A stretch of 64,000 nt of DNA from Deinococcus sp. JMULE3 (lineage in GTDB: Bacteria; Deinococcota; Deinococci; Deinococcales; Deinococcaceae): assembly GCF_013337115.1 (NCBI RefSeq), contig NZ_SGWE01000004.1, forward strand, positions 1,188,001-1,252,000, written 5' to 3'. Below are positions 1 through 11,417 of this stretch, in pieces (position 1 is the first letter of the stretch; each line of letters begins with the position of its first letter). The notes under the pieces were generated by a model, which did no database searches, was not told the DNA's origin, and was given only the letters and a program-made list of their open reading frames with translations. Both the position numbers and the translations under genes were made by a program.

Positions 1-760
<760 letters not shown>

Positions 761-902
761 GACGCTCCAGCATAGCGGCCCCCCGATGCACCCGGTCCAG
801 GAACACGGCGCACGAAACGCACGCCGCCCCCCAGGCCGCAGCGGACGCCAGTTCAGCCCGTGAACAGAAGGCGGGCAGAGGCGGGAACCGGCCCCCTCTC
901 CA

Positions 903-1325
903 TCACCTCTCAACCCTTTCCGCCCAGCGGGCGCGCAGCGTGTCGAAGCCCGCGTCGATCCGCGACTGTGGCAGGACCATCTGGGTGGTGCTCCCGTGCC
1001 CGATCTCGTCGCCGAGTTCGTTCACGGCCCGCATCCGGGCGACGATGCGGCGGCCCTCCATCCGGTCGAAGGTGGCGGTCACGGTGACGGTCATGCCGGG
1101 CAGCGCGCTGGCGGTGTGGGTGACGTCCACCTGCGTGCCGATGCCGCCCTCGCCGTCTTCCAGGAAGGGCAGGATGATCTTGCGTCCGGCCTCCTCGAAG
1201 TGTCTGGCCATCCAGTACGTGGCGTACACGGGGTGCAGGCGGCCCAGCTCACCGAAGTCGACGGTCATGTCGTCGGTGACGGTCACGGTCAGGGTCTGCG
1301 TGAAGCCTTCCGGAATGGCGTGCAT
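903..1325 (-). CDS. hotdog-fold thioesterase, FlK-like
   Basis: A 140-residue protein beginning MHAIPEGF. The pattern [20 protein letters not shown] followed by [18 protein letters not shown] resembles the fluoroacetyl-CoA thioesterase (FlK)-like hotdog group, in which an acyl-CoA thioester is hydrolysed by a dimer. The open frame extends far upstream, but the ATG at 1325 is chosen because TAGCCT (1333-1338) sits 7 bases before it, as in other leaderless starts here. It is transcribed away from the BrkB gene, with a 90-base divergent spacer. Substrate unknown. Confidence 0.75.
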   Translation of the reverse strand: MHAIPEGFTQTLTVTVTDDMTVDFGELGRLHPVYATYWMARHFEEAGRKIILPFLEDGEGGIGTQVDVTHTASALPGMTVTVTATFDRMEGRRIVARMRAVNELGDEIGHGSTTQMVLPQSRIDAGFDTLRARWAERVER

Positions 1326-1415
1326 GACGGGCAGGCTAGCAGGGCGCGGGCAGCATGGGGAAAGCGTGAATCCGGATGGGCGGACACCCGCCCCGCACGT
1401 CCGTAGACTGCCGGG

Positions 1416-2578
<1,163 letters not shown>

Positions 2579-2582
<4 letters not shown>

Positions 2583-3148
2583 GGTCCGCCCCGCCGCGAC
2601 AGGCGGATCAGGGCGAGCTGCCCGGCGGCGAACCACGCGCACAGCAGCGTCAGCAGCGCCGCGCCGCCCACCGTCAGCAGGGTCAGGCGGGTCGTCAGGG
2701 TCCGCAGCTGCGCCTGCCACGCCTGCACCTGGGCGCGGGCGTCCTGCAGGGCGGGCCACGCGGCGCGGTCTTCCAGCGCCGCGCGCCAGTCGCGGGCGGC
2801 GTCGGCGCTGCGGGTCAGGGCGCCGTCCGGGAACAGGGTGGTCAGCAGCGGTACGCTCCGGGCGGTCTCGCTGAGGGCCTCCAGGGTGCGGGCGGCGTCC
2901 AGCGTCTCGGGGCGCGCCAGGACGTCCAGCGGCGCGAGGGTGTCCTGCACGCTCGCCAGCTGCGCGTCCAGTCGCGTCAGGGTGACCTGCGCGTCCCGCA
3001 GCGCGGCCTGCGCCGGGGCGAGCGTCGCCCAGACGCCCAGCCACGCGCCCAGCGTGAGCAGCCCCGCCAGCCACAGCCCGCTCAGCCCCAGGCGCCGCGC
3101 GGCCCGGTCCCGCCGCCTGACGGGAGGCGAGGGAATAGTGCCGTTCAC
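2579..3148 (-). CDS. small two-TM protein with coiled-coil-like centre, unknown function
   Basis: 189 residues. A basic N-terminus ([12 protein letters not shown]) leads into a first membrane segment (about 22-48). The middle is Ala/Leu/Asp-rich with heptad-like spacing, and a second hydrophobic segment (about 157-178) is followed by a basic tail. This suggests an extracytoplasmic helical domain between two anchors. I recognise no family. The ATG overlaps the stop of the MmcQ/YjbR gene upstream (ATGA junction), so the two are translationally coupled. Confidence 0.65.
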
Positions 3149-3513
3149 AGGCCCATTGCTTTGCGCTGCGCGCGGGTCAGGCCGCCCGCGACGAGCGCGT
3201 GACTGCCAGCGATCAACTCGCGGATCAGGTCATCCGGGACGCGCCCATCCAGGGTCACGGTCACCCAGTGGCGTTTGTTCAGGTGGTAGCCGGGCGTGAT
3301 CGCGTCGTGCGTGGCGCGCAGCTCGTCGCCCCGCTCGGGCCGGACCTTCACGGACACGGTCACGGGGTCGGCCTGCACGTCGGTCAGGGCGTACATCTTC
3401 AGGGCGTCCGGGGAGCCGACCTTGAACACCAGGGTCGTCGCGTCGAACGGAAAGGTCTCGCGCGAGTGCGGCAGCGCGGCGCACAGGGCCCGCAGGTCAG
3501 CGATGGACTGCAT
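3145..3513 (-). CDS. MmcQ/YjbR family protein
   Basis: 122 residues with the family hallmarks: [18 protein letters not shown] near the N-terminus, [29 protein letters not shown], and the [16 protein letters not shown] block. YjbR-like proteins have a CyaY-like fold and are thought to bind DNA or a ligand; no enzymatic role is established. TACCCT (3520-3525) lies 6 bases before the ATG. It is the first gene of a two-gene operon with the membrane protein ending at 2579. Confidence 0.88.
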   Translation of the reverse strand: MQSIADLRALCAALPHSRETFPFDATTLVFKVGSPDALKMYALTDVQADPVTVSVKVRPERGDELRATHDAITPGYHLNKRHWVTVTLDGRVPDDLIRELIAGSHALVAGGLTRAQRKAMGL

Positions 3514-3618
3514 GGCCCCAGGGTACGCTCCGCGCGGGGGCCGGACCGGCTCGCCTGCCCATCACACAACAGGCAGAGGCCGCGCACCCGCAGGTGGCGG
3601 CCTCCGGACGGCTGGGTC

Positions 3619-4193
3619 TTACACCTCGGCGTCGTCCAGTTCGGGGTCGTCCAGTTCCTCCAGGTCGGGCGCCCCGGCCTGCGCGGGGGTGCTCTGGGGG
3701 CGCACGAACCGCATGTAGTCCAGCCAGGGGGGCGTGTGGCCCAGCTGACGGATCATCAGCGCGATCTGCGCGGTGTGGCGCACCTCGTGGGTCATGACGT
3801 TCCACATCAGCTGGTCCAGGGTGACGGTGTCGCTGGCCGGGTCGTCCTGCACGAGTTTCACGCTGCGGTTCAGGTCGGGTTCGCCCTCCAGAAATTCGCA
3901 GGTGCGCCGGGTGACCTCACGGCTGTAGTCGAGGATCCAGGCGAGGTCGTACTGCTGCGCCTGGGGCCGCACCCAGTCGTGCGGGAACTTCCCGTGCACG
4001 CTGTCTCCCAGGACGATGCCGTGCACCCAGTGGTCTTCGACGTCCGTGACGTGCAGCAGCAGGTCCTTGATCGAGTGGAAGCGGTCGGCGTCCTCGATCA
4101 GGTTGCGGTCCAGGTCGGCCTGCGGCAGGGCGCGCAGGTAGTTCCAGAGCTGCTCTCGCGCGGCGGTCAGGTAGGCGTAGTACTCGCGGACGT

Positions 4194-4197
<4 letters not shown>
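3619..4197 (-). CDS. DinB family protein
   Basis: 192 residues. Four-helix DinB/YfiT-like protein. His residues in suitable positions for a metal site are seen in [15 protein letters not shown] (about residues 48-60) and in [11 protein letters not shown] (about 135-146), the HxxxH pattern typical of DinB superfamily members that bind a divalent metal and in some cases transfer or cleave thiols. It has an acidic tail ([15 protein letters not shown]). Its ATG overlaps the stop of dus (ATGA), so it is co-translated with that gene. DinB paralogues are greatly expanded in Deinococcus; the substrate here is unknown. Confidence 0.88.
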
Positions 4198-5198
<1,001 letters not shown>

Positions 5199-5292
5199 CC
5201 CGGCAGGGTAGCGCACCCCCCTCCCCATCGGGTGAAGCGCGCCTGAAGTCCACCCGGCGGCGGGATTCATGGCGTGCGGGGCGGGCTTCGGG

Positions 5293-5298
5293 TATGCT
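5293..5298 (+). promoter_or_regulatory. -10 element before the acetyltransferase gene
   Basis: TATGCT, a good -10 hexamer in the 170-base gap between dus and the GNAT gene. A start near 5305 would give a leader of about 60 bases, which agrees with the ribosome-binding site (GGGGGAGG) before the TTG at 5369. Confidence 0.4.
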
Positions 5299-5368
5299 CG
5301 GGTCAGTCCGGTTTCCTGCGTCTGCATCCTTCTCGCCCACCTTCGCCGGACGGGGGAGGCCTTTTACC

Positions 5369-5872
5369 TTGAACGTCACGCCGCTGGCGCTGCATCACGC
5401 GCCGCTGCTTCACCAGCTGTACCGGGCCGCGCCCGGTTACTTCGCCCTGCTGGGCACCCGCCTCCCCTCCCAGAAGGACGTCGAACGGGACGTCGAGATC
5501 GCGCTGCTGGACCCCAGGCGCAGCCTGGAACTGCTGTACGACGACCACGGCGAACTGTTCGGCAGCCTGGACTGCAAGCACGACTACCCCGAACGCGGGG
5601 ACCTGACCATCAACCTGCTGCTGATCCGCGAGGACCGCCAGTCGCAGGGCCTGGGCGAACAGGTCGTGCGGCACCTCGAGGACCGCGTGCCGGGCGGCAC
5701 CACGCGCATCCTGGCGAGCGTGCTGGGCGAGAATCCGCGCGGGGCGCGCTTCTGGGAGCGGCTGGGCTACACCTTCACGATGGACGCCCGCCCGGTCATG
5801 AGCTGGTACGCGCGGCCCCTGACGCCGCCACGCACGCAACCGGCCAGTGGCGTGCCCATCGCCAGCGACTGA
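5369..5872 (+). CDS. GNAT family N-acetyltransferase
   Basis: 167 residues from a TTG start. A strong Shine-Dalgarno (GGGGGAGG, 5352-5359) supports TTG over the in-frame ATG at 5294, which overlaps the -10 element. The acetyl-CoA-binding signature is seen in REDRQSQGLGEQVVRHLE (Q/RxxGxG/A type), with ENPRGARFWERLGYTF as the C-terminal GNAT motif B. Acceptor substrate unknown. It stands alone, with the tRNA-Asn promoter following. Confidence 0.8.
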   Translation: MNVTPLALHHAPLLHQLYRAAPGYFALLGTRLPSQKDVERDVEIALLDPRRSLELLYDDHGELFGSLDCKHDYPERGDLTINLLLIREDRQSQGLGEQVVRHLEDRVPGGTTRILASVLGENPRGARFWERLGYTFTMDARPVMSWYARPLTPPRTQPASGVPIASD

Positions 5873-5901
5873 CTGTCCCCTCGGCCGCCCCACGGCGGGA
5901 C

Positions 5902-5930
5902 TTGCGCGGCATGGGGGGGCGTGCTACTAT
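5902..5930 (+). promoter_or_regulatory. promoter of tRNA-Asn
   Basis: TTGCGC (5902-5907), a 17-base spacer and TACTAT (5925-5930). The predicted start near 5937 leaves a short leader before the mature tRNA 5' end at 5966. No other gene lies between. Confidence 0.7.
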
Positions 5931-5962
5931 CCCTCTCGCGCCGGAAACGGCCGCCACAGCAA

Positions 5963-6042
<80 letters not shown>

Positions 6043-6048
6043 AGAGAG

Positions 6049-6078
6049 AACCTCGTCTAAGACGAGGTTTTCTTTTTT
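6049..6078 (+). terminator. intrinsic terminator after tRNA-Asn
   Basis: A 9-bp perfect stem AACCTCGTC/GACGAGGTT with a TAA loop, followed by TTTCTTTTTT. It lies on the element side of attL, so it came with the island. It differs from the terminator beyond attR, which is probably the ancestral one. Confidence 0.85.
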
Positions 6079-6162
6079 GTTCCAGTAGGGACAGCAGGTG
6101 AGCCGCAGCCGTGATCGTGTGCTCTTCAGAGGCCGACAGACACCTTGTCAGAAGGAGATGGG

Positions 6163-7056
6163 ATGACCACCGACGAACTCTGGCAGCAGTTTTTCTTCCA
6201 CCTTCAGGCCAAGCGACGCACCAAGGCCACGCTGCGGTACTACACCACCACCCGCACCGCCTTCGGACGGTTTGTGGAGGCCAACGGTCTCCCGAAGGAG
6301 GCCGCTGCCCTGACCGTGCAGCACCTGCGGGCCTTCCTGCGGAAACTGGAAGCTGACGGCCTCTCCCCCGGGGGCGTGCACGCGCACGCTCGGGCCCTGC
6401 GTGCACTGCTGACCTGGGCATACAAGGAAGAGCTGCTCAGCACCAACCCAGTCAAGCGCCTGGAGATGCCGACCGTGGGTCGACATCGCCTCCCGGCTGT
6501 CTCCGCGGAGCAGGCCCAGCATCTGCTCAAGACGTGCCGGAAGGGGCCACAGCCGCTGCGCGACTGCGCGCTGGTTCTCACCCTCTTCGACACGGGCATC
6601 CGTGTTCAGGAGTCCGTGAACCTGCAACTGGGGGACCTCCTCTTCGAGCGCGGACTGCTGCGCATTCATGGGAAGGGGAACAAGGAACGTTTCGTCCCCA
6701 TCGGGGCCAGAGCCATGCAGGCCCTCAACGTCTACCTTCGCCGCGAACGCCGCCCCGCCCATGCCGGTGTGGCCAACGTCTTCTTGAGCCGCACGGGCCA
6801 GCCCCTGACCAAGAGTGGGGTCAGTATCCGCCTCTGTAAGCTGGCCCTCTCCCTAGGCGTACCCCGCGCCGACTGCGCCCCCCATACCTTCCGGCGCGGC
6901 TTCGCCGTCGAGTTCCTCCGCAACGGCGGCGACGTGTTCACGCTCCAGCAGATCCTCGGGCACAGCAGCCTGGAGATGACGCGCCGCTACGTCACCTTCC
7001 TTGACGAGGACCTCAAGTCCGCCCACCTGCGCTTCTCGCCTGGGGACCGCCTGTGA
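6163..7056 (+). CDS. tyrosine recombinase/integrase (XerC/D-like)
   Basis: Catalyses strand exchange between attP and the tRNA-Asn site. 297 residues from the ATG at 6163, which has an AGAAGGAGA ribosome-binding site; an in-frame TTG at 6145 is less likely. The N-terminal SAM-like core-binding domain covers about 1-95 and the catalytic domain about 110-295. Catalytic residues are visible: Arg in DTGIRVQE, Lys in HGKGNKERF, HxxR in PHTFRRG, His in ILGHSSLEMTRRY, and the nucleophilic Tyr in RRYVTF. Its position 122 bases from attL, and the matching attR at 28.2 kb, identify it as the island's integrase. The stop overlaps the next gene by 4 bases. Confidence 0.94.
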   Translation: MTTDELWQQFFFHLQAKRRTKATLRYYTTTRTAFGRFVEANGLPKEAAALTVQHLRAFLRKLEADGLSPGGVHAHARALRALLTWAYKEELLSTNPVKRLEMPTVGRHRLPAVSAEQAQHLLKTCRKGPQPLRDCALVLTLFDTGIRVQESVNLQLGDLLFERGLLRIHGKGNKERFVPIGARAMQALNVYLRRERRPAHAGVANVFLSRTGQPLTKSGVSIRLCKLALSLGVPRADCAPHTFRRGFAVEFLRNGGDVFTLQQILGHSSLEMTRRYVTFLDEDLKSAHLRFSPGDRL

Positions 7057-7850
7057 CGCCCGACGACACCCTGAAACTGCTTGATCTGATCGAGGTCAGC
7101 CCAGGGCACGGTGTGGCCACCCTGCGGCAGGAAGACGTCCTGATCCGCTACGCGCAGCCGGGCAGTCACGCGGCAGACCTGATCCGGCGTGACGCGGAGC
7201 TCCTGCTCGCCCTGAGTCCGCACGGGCTGCCCGGGCCGACGCTGCTCGAACTCGACCTGAGCGGACGGCGCCTACCGCACGCGTTCAGCTGTCAACGCCT
7301 CCCGCATCCCAAGGCCGTCCGGGCCCGTGACGATGAGGCACCGGCCATCTGGCGGCAACTGGGCAGTCACTTGAGACGCCTGCACGCGCTGCCGGTCCTG
7401 GCGAGCGGCGTGGTGGTCCCGTCCCCTGACCCGCGCGGTCTCCTCGAAGAACTCAACGAGACGCAGGTCATCACCGACAGCGACCTGCGCTGGCTGGACC
7501 GCTGGGTGAGGCACCTCCAGGCGGAAGCCGGACCGGCGCAGCCCGCCACGCTCCACGGCAGCCTGCGACCCGCCAACGTCCTGCTCAGCCCCGACCGGCG
7601 CACGGTCCTGGGCCTGCTGGACTGGTCCCACGCTCAGGCTGGTGACGCCGCACGCGACTACGTGCATCTGCCACTCTCGACCTTCGAAGCGCTGAGTGGC
7701 ACGGACGCGCGTCAGACGGCCGCACTCCTCCTGGCCTACGTCACCCGGCTCTTCCTTGACCTGCGGGACGCGGCGCAGGGCCGCGCTGGACTGGCTGCCG
7801 CCACGGCACGCCTCCTGGCGCTGTTCCAGCTCAACGTGGGTGGCAAGTAA
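7053..7850 (+). CDS. APH/choline-kinase-fold protein with altered catalytic loop
   Basis: 265 residues, GTG start overlapping the integrase stop (GTGA), so co-translated with int. The aminoglycoside phosphotransferase-like C-lobe is seen in TLHGSLRPANVLLSPDRR and LGLLDWSHAQAGDAARDYVHL. In the family the catalytic loop reads HGDxxxxN; here it is HGSLRPAN, with Ser in place of the catalytic Asp. The metal-binding Asp (DWSHA, where many members have DWE) is retained. The N-lobe (about 1-100) is poorly conserved. It may be a weak kinase or a pseudokinase. Coupling to the integrase suggests a role in the element's biology rather than drug resistance, but this is inference. Confidence 0.7.
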   Translation: MTPDDTLKLLDLIEVSPGHGVATLRQEDVLIRYAQPGSHAADLIRRDAELLLALSPHGLPGPTLLELDLSGRRLPHAFSCQRLPHPKAVRARDDEAPAIWRQLGSHLRRLHALPVLASGVVVPSPDPRGLLEELNETQVITDSDLRWLDRWVRHLQAEAGPAQPATLHGSLRPANVLLSPDRRTVLGLLDWSHAQAGDAARDYVHLPLSTFEALSGTDARQTAALLLAYVTRLFLDLRDAAQGRAGLAAATARLLALFQLNVGGK

Positions 7851-7902
7851 GGTGGTCATTTTCGGTTACATGATGTCGGGTCAGCTGGTAGGTTCCTGAC
7901 TC

Positions 7903-8340
7903 ATGAGCAGCCTACTGAGAAACCACGAGGCCCAGCAGTTCCGGATCAGAATGCAGCACTGCGCCACGGAGACAGGGCTGCGGTTGAACGCTGTCAATGA
8001 CGGCAGCGCCCAATTGAAATTCGATCTCGGTAAGGGTCGTTCGCAAGCCATTCGCGTAGTGGATGTTGGTGATCGATTACGATTCGTTGCTCATGTAGTG
8101 CCGGAGTTTGAAAGTGTGGATGACGTACCCGATTTTCTTTCCACGAATTTGCTGCAGGAGAATAACGGGAGTCGGCTTGGGTACTGGACTCTTTACAAAA
8201 ATTCCAGTGGTGTACTCAACTACATGATCGACTACACCGTCCCTGAAGTCGCCGTCACCCCATCTTTCTTTAAGCAGATCATGGTCGACATTCTTGGGCA
8301 CTGCGAAACCTACTACGACTTCCTCGATTCCCTCGGCTGA
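7903..8340 (+). CDS. unknown protein, possibly YbjN-like
   Basis: 145 residues. Codon use is clearly less GC-rich than the neighbours (AAT, TTT, AAA and ATT codons are common), a sign of foreign origin. The alternating pattern (QAIRVVDVGDRLRFVAHVVPEF, GYWTLYKNSSGVLNYMIDY) suggests an alpha/beta fold like YbjN or a type III-chaperone-like domain, but I cannot assign it with confidence. TAGGTT (7889-7894) lies 8 bases before the ATG. A terminator-like hairpin at 8444 follows. Confidence 0.6.
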   Translation: MSSLLRNHEAQQFRIRMQHCATETGLRLNAVNDGSAQLKFDLGKGRSQAIRVVDVGDRLRFVAHVVPEFESVDDVPDFLSTNLLQENNGSRLGYWTLYKNSSGVLNYMIDYTVPEVAVTPSFFKQIMVDILGHCETYYDFLDSLG

Positions 8341-8443
8341 CGGGACACGTCACGCTGCCTGATTTGGGTCATCCTCCATGCTCTACTGGAGGCAGGACAG
8401 CACGCGCAGTCCAGTTACATCGGCAGCATCCCCCCACATTTTT

Positions 8444-8469
8444 CCCAGGCTCCGCCTGGGCTTTTTTTT
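8444..8469 (+). terminator. intrinsic terminator
   Basis: CCCAGGC, loop TCC, GCCTGGG, then C and a run of eight T. It probably ends the int-kinase-unknown transcript. The 194-base gap 8341-8534 holds nothing else except the ribosome-binding site of the next gene. Confidence 0.85.
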
Positions 8470-8534
8470 GCCGACATCCTCAAACATCCCCCCCTACCCC
8501 CGGCCCCTGTGGCCGGTCGCGCGTGGAGGACAGG

Positions 8535-9092
8535 ATGGCCATCACCAAGCACCAGCAGCAGTTGATCGTCGAAGCACATCAGGCTGGGCACCTCGACCCG
8601 GAGATTGCCCGGTTGGCCGGGGTCAGTCTCGCCACGGTCAAACGCTACCGGGCACGGCTCGGTCTGAAAACCCACTGCGTTACGGCCCTGCGGGGCGAGG
8701 AGGGTGAGGCGCGGACGTTCGCCGAGGCGCAGCGCCTGGGCTTCCGGGTGGAGTGGCGGCCGGGGCACAACGACAAGTACGACCTGTACGTCGGTGGCGA
8801 GCGGGTCGACGCCAAGGCCGGGATGCAGGGCGCGGACGGTTCATGGCGCTTCCGACTTGCGGCTCGCCGCTCGAGCTTCTACGGGCGGTACAGCTACGCG
8901 AAGAATTACGTCCAGGACTGCGAGGCGGTCGTACTGGTCGCCCTGTACCCGGATGGTCGGCAGCCGGACTTCTACGTCCTGTCGAGCCGGTCCCTGCCGT
9001 CCGACATCCGGATCCGCCGGGGCGGTCCGTACGAGCCCTTCCGGGACGACTGGAGCCTGCTGGAGGTGCCTGGGCCTGTCGCTCAGGCCTGA
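8535..9092 (+). CDS. HTH plus PD-(D/E)XK nuclease-like protein
   Basis: 185 residues from the ATG at 8535, preceded by GGAGGACAGG. Residues 1-45 form a Sigma-70 region 4/resolvase-like helix-turn-helix (DPEIARLAGVSLATVKRYRARLG). The remainder contains KYDLYVGGERVDAKAG, which fits the PD-(D/E)XK pattern (Asp, then Asp-x-Lys on a beta hairpin) seen in group I intron-associated and other small nucleases, followed by WRFRLAARRSSFYGRYSY and VLVALYPDGRQPDFYVL. I infer a sequence-directed nuclease or a repressor with a nuclease-like domain. No known restriction enzyme name can be given. Confidence 0.6.
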   Translation: MAITKHQQQLIVEAHQAGHLDPEIARLAGVSLATVKRYRARLGLKTHCVTALRGEEGEARTFAEAQRLGFRVEWRPGHNDKYDLYVGGERVDAKAGMQGADGSWRFRLAARRSSFYGRYSYAKNYVQDCEAVVLVALYPDGRQPDFYVLSSRSLPSDIRIRRGGPYEPFRDDWSLLEVPGPVAQA

Positions 9093-9228
9093 TCTGGCGC
9101 TTCGCATCACCCCGCAACCGACTCGACAACGAGGTTGTAAGGACTCCCCCCCACTCCCCGGGGGGGTGCCGAGCAGGACAGAGGGACGTCGGGAGACACC
9201 CGGACGTCTCGCATCACCGGAGGAACAC

Positions 9229-9504
9229 ATGAAACAGGAGCTCGTTCTTGAAACCCGTCAGCACCAGACCGTGGTGCCCGCCCGTTCCCTGCACGCCGCG
9301 CTGGGCGTCGTCACGGACCTGCGCCTGTGGGTCATCATGCACGTCGCGGCAGCCTCAGCTGAGGTCGGCGTGGACGTCTTTCATGACGGCACGCCAGAGT
9401 CGGCGTGCTGGTCGTTGACCTTCGCGGCGGAAGTGGCGGAGCTGGAGTCCGCGCCGGACCTGGCGGCCTCACTGTCGGCGAGGGTGCCGGTCTCGGCGGC
9501 CTGA
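9229..9504 (+). CDS. small AntA/antirepressor-like protein
   Basis: 91 residues with a strong ribosome-binding site (CCGGAGGAACAC before the ATG). Residues 15-50 (VVPARSLHAALGVVTDLRLW) resemble the phage antirepressor AntA motif (ARxLHxxLGVxTxFxxWI). The 3' third (9381-9504) overlaps the convergent ATPase gene tail to tail. The C-terminal part is Ala/Ser/Glu-rich and could be noise if the real gene is shorter. The 136-base gap before it holds a C/G-run hairpin (about 9147-9170). Confidence 0.5.
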   Translation: MKQELVLETRQHQTVVPARSLHAALGVVTDLRLWVIMHVAAASAEVGVDVFHDGTPESACWSLTFAAEVAELESAPDLAASLSARVPVSAA

Positions 9505-11417
9505 AGGGTGCTGCGTCCGAGACTTAACAGGGCCGTCTCGGCGGCCCGCGCGGCGGCAGCCGGGTCCGGGGCTGGCGTCACGTAGAACCCGGCTCTCGAT
9601 TGCCCGCGCACCCGCTCGGTCGGGGTGAGATCCACGGAAGTCAGATTCAACGCGTCCAGGATCGGTTCGAGTGCCTTCCGGGCTCCGCGCGCCGACATCG
9701 GGGTCGTGAACGGCGCGTCGATGCCCGCGTCACGCAGTACCTGCAGGATCCCGGCCCGCATGGCCGCAGGCACCTGTGGGGTGCGCCTCGAGTCGGGGCT
9801 TTCCAGCCCGGCAACGAAGAGGGCGATCTTCGGGACGCCCCCCAGGCGGCCCAGCAGTGCCTGTAGGACGTCGTGCGCCCGGTCTCGCCAGAGGGGATTG
9901 GTGCTCCCGCGCTTGTGGCGCAGGCGTGGCACGTACGTCGCGGCGTCGACCTGGTCCCAGAACACGACATTGAGAGGTGCCGCGCTGACCGGGAACCTGC
10001 CCTGGCGGTTGCGGTGCAGGGTCTGGAGCAGTTCGCTTCGGTCATGCAGTCGGTGCAGGGCCTCCCGGTCCTCGGGACGGTGTGGAGCCAGAGCGGAGAG
10101 GGTCAGGTCGCGGTGCTGTGTGGACACAAGGGGCTGCGACAGGGCGAAGAGGTCGTAGCCCTCGAACTCGTTCTTGCCCCGCCCGGCATACCAGTGCTGG
10201 GTGCGGACGCACGTGCCCCAGTCCTCGCCGAAGACGGCGCGGCCCTCGGCGTCGAAGCGGGCATCCTCGATGATCTCCTTGTGGGCCACCAGCAACGTCT
10301 CTCGGGGATTCGGGGTTGCGGCCCGGTGGGCCTGAATCTCCTGGAAGATGCGGCGGAGCAGCTCTGGTTGCCGTCCCCGGCGGAAGTTCGTCGGATCCAG
10401 CCGGGCCAGGACATGCCCAGCCTGCTGGATCAGCAGGGGTGCGGCGGGATCACCGACCTCGACGAGGCGCACGGTCCGCTCCTGAAACAGCGGACGGTAC
10501 AGGTCCGTCTCGGCGTACGCGTCGAGAACCACCGTGGGGATGGGTGACGTCCAGGGCGTGCGCACGTGGATCTTCAGCGTGGCCTGAGTGTCGAAGTACA
10601 CAGCGAAGCGGCCCGATGGGCCCTGGCGAGCCTCGTCTTCCTCGAGCGCCTGCCGGATGGCGCCCAGGTGACCGGGCCGCAGGGGAGCCGCTGTGGGGCA
10701 GGCGGCCAGCGTGGTCAGGAAGGCAGCCCGGTCTGCCTCGGTCAGGCGGCCCAGGTCAGTCCAGAACGTCTCGCCGAACCACGCCTGTCCACCCCTGGAC
10801 CCGTCGAAGGACTGATACCCCCGCAACTCTCCCCCTGCAGCCGTGACCGTGTCGGGGTCGACGTACCGGGCGAGGTGGCGGGTGACACGGTCCTCAGGTG
10901 CGGAGTGGGCGGACAGGGTGGTCAGTGGAACCGCGTGCGACCGGATCAGCTGGCCGCTGGGGTCCTCATCGATCACCAGCAGGTCGGCGGTCGCGAGGTC
11001 GCCGGTTTTCAGTCCGGTTTCCATCAGCAGGGGCAGGTGCGCGTGGCTGATGATCTTGATGCAGGGCCCTTCGGGCCACGTCAGGGCGTCTTCGTACTCG
11101 GCGGGAGAAACATGGTCTCTCCCCAGCACCAGGTCGCACTGGATGGGCGCGCCCGTTCGGGCGATCTCTGCCTGGATGTTGCTCAGGGCTTCCCGTCCGA
11201 GGGAGTCGCCTTTCACGGTCTCCCGCGCCGCCCACAGGACGCGGTGCACGCTGCCTACAGCGAGGCGCTGTACGACGTCCTGCTGGGTCATGGTGGTCTT
11301 CCCCTGGCCGGGAGCCATCCGGACGACCACGACGGCCTGCGGGGCCGTGAGGGCCGTGGAAACCGCCGCGTGGATCTGGGCGTCCAGAGCAGCCGGGGGA
11401 GTCAACGTCAGTGTCAC
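9381..11417 (-). CDS. P-loop helicase-like ATPase of a mobile element
   Basis: 678 residues from a GTG. Walker A MAPGQGKTTM (about residue 33), and a Walker B/DEAD-like LLVIDEDPSG (about residue 147). Further conserved-looking blocks include LLVAHKEIIED and NVVFWDQVDAATYVPRL. The C-terminal 60 residues are Ala/Ser-rich and probably disordered. The layout recalls DEAD-like helicases encoded by plasmids and integrative elements, so DNA unwinding for replication or repair of the element is a fair guess. TACACT (11426-11431) lies 8 bases before the GTG. Function not assignable beyond ATPase. Confidence 0.65.
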   Translation of the reverse strand: MTLTLTPPAALDAQIHAAVSTALTAPQAVVVVRMAPGQGKTTMTQQDVVQRLAVGSVHRVLWAARETVKGDSLGREALSNIQAEIARTGAPIQCDLVLGRDHVSPAEYEDALTWPEGPCIKIISHAHLPLLMETGLKTGDLATADLLVIDEDPSGQLIRSHAVPLTTLSAHSAPEDRVTRHLARYVDPDTVTAAGGELRGYQSFDGSRGGQAWFGETFWTDLGRLTEADRAAFLTTLAACPTAAPLRPGHLGAIRQALEEDEARQGPSGRFAVYFDTQATLKIHVRTPWTSPIPTVVLDAYAETDLYRPLFQERTVRLVEVGDPAAPLLIQQAGHVLARLDPTNFRRGRQPELLRRIFQEIQAHRAATPNPRETLLVAHKEIIEDARFDAEGRAVFGEDWGTCVRTQHWYAGRGKNEFEGYDLFALSQPLVSTQHRDLTLSALAPHRPEDREALHRLHDRSELLQTLHRNRQGRFPVSAAPLNVVFWDQVDAATYVPRLRHKRGSTNPLWRDRAHDVLQALLGRLGGVPKIALFVAGLESPDSRRTPQVPAAMRAGILQVLRDAGIDAPFTTPMSARGARKALEPILDALNLTSVDLTPTERVRGQSRAGFYVTPAPDPAAAARAAETALLSLGRSTLQAAETGTLADSEAARSGADSSSATSAAKVNDQHADSGVPS

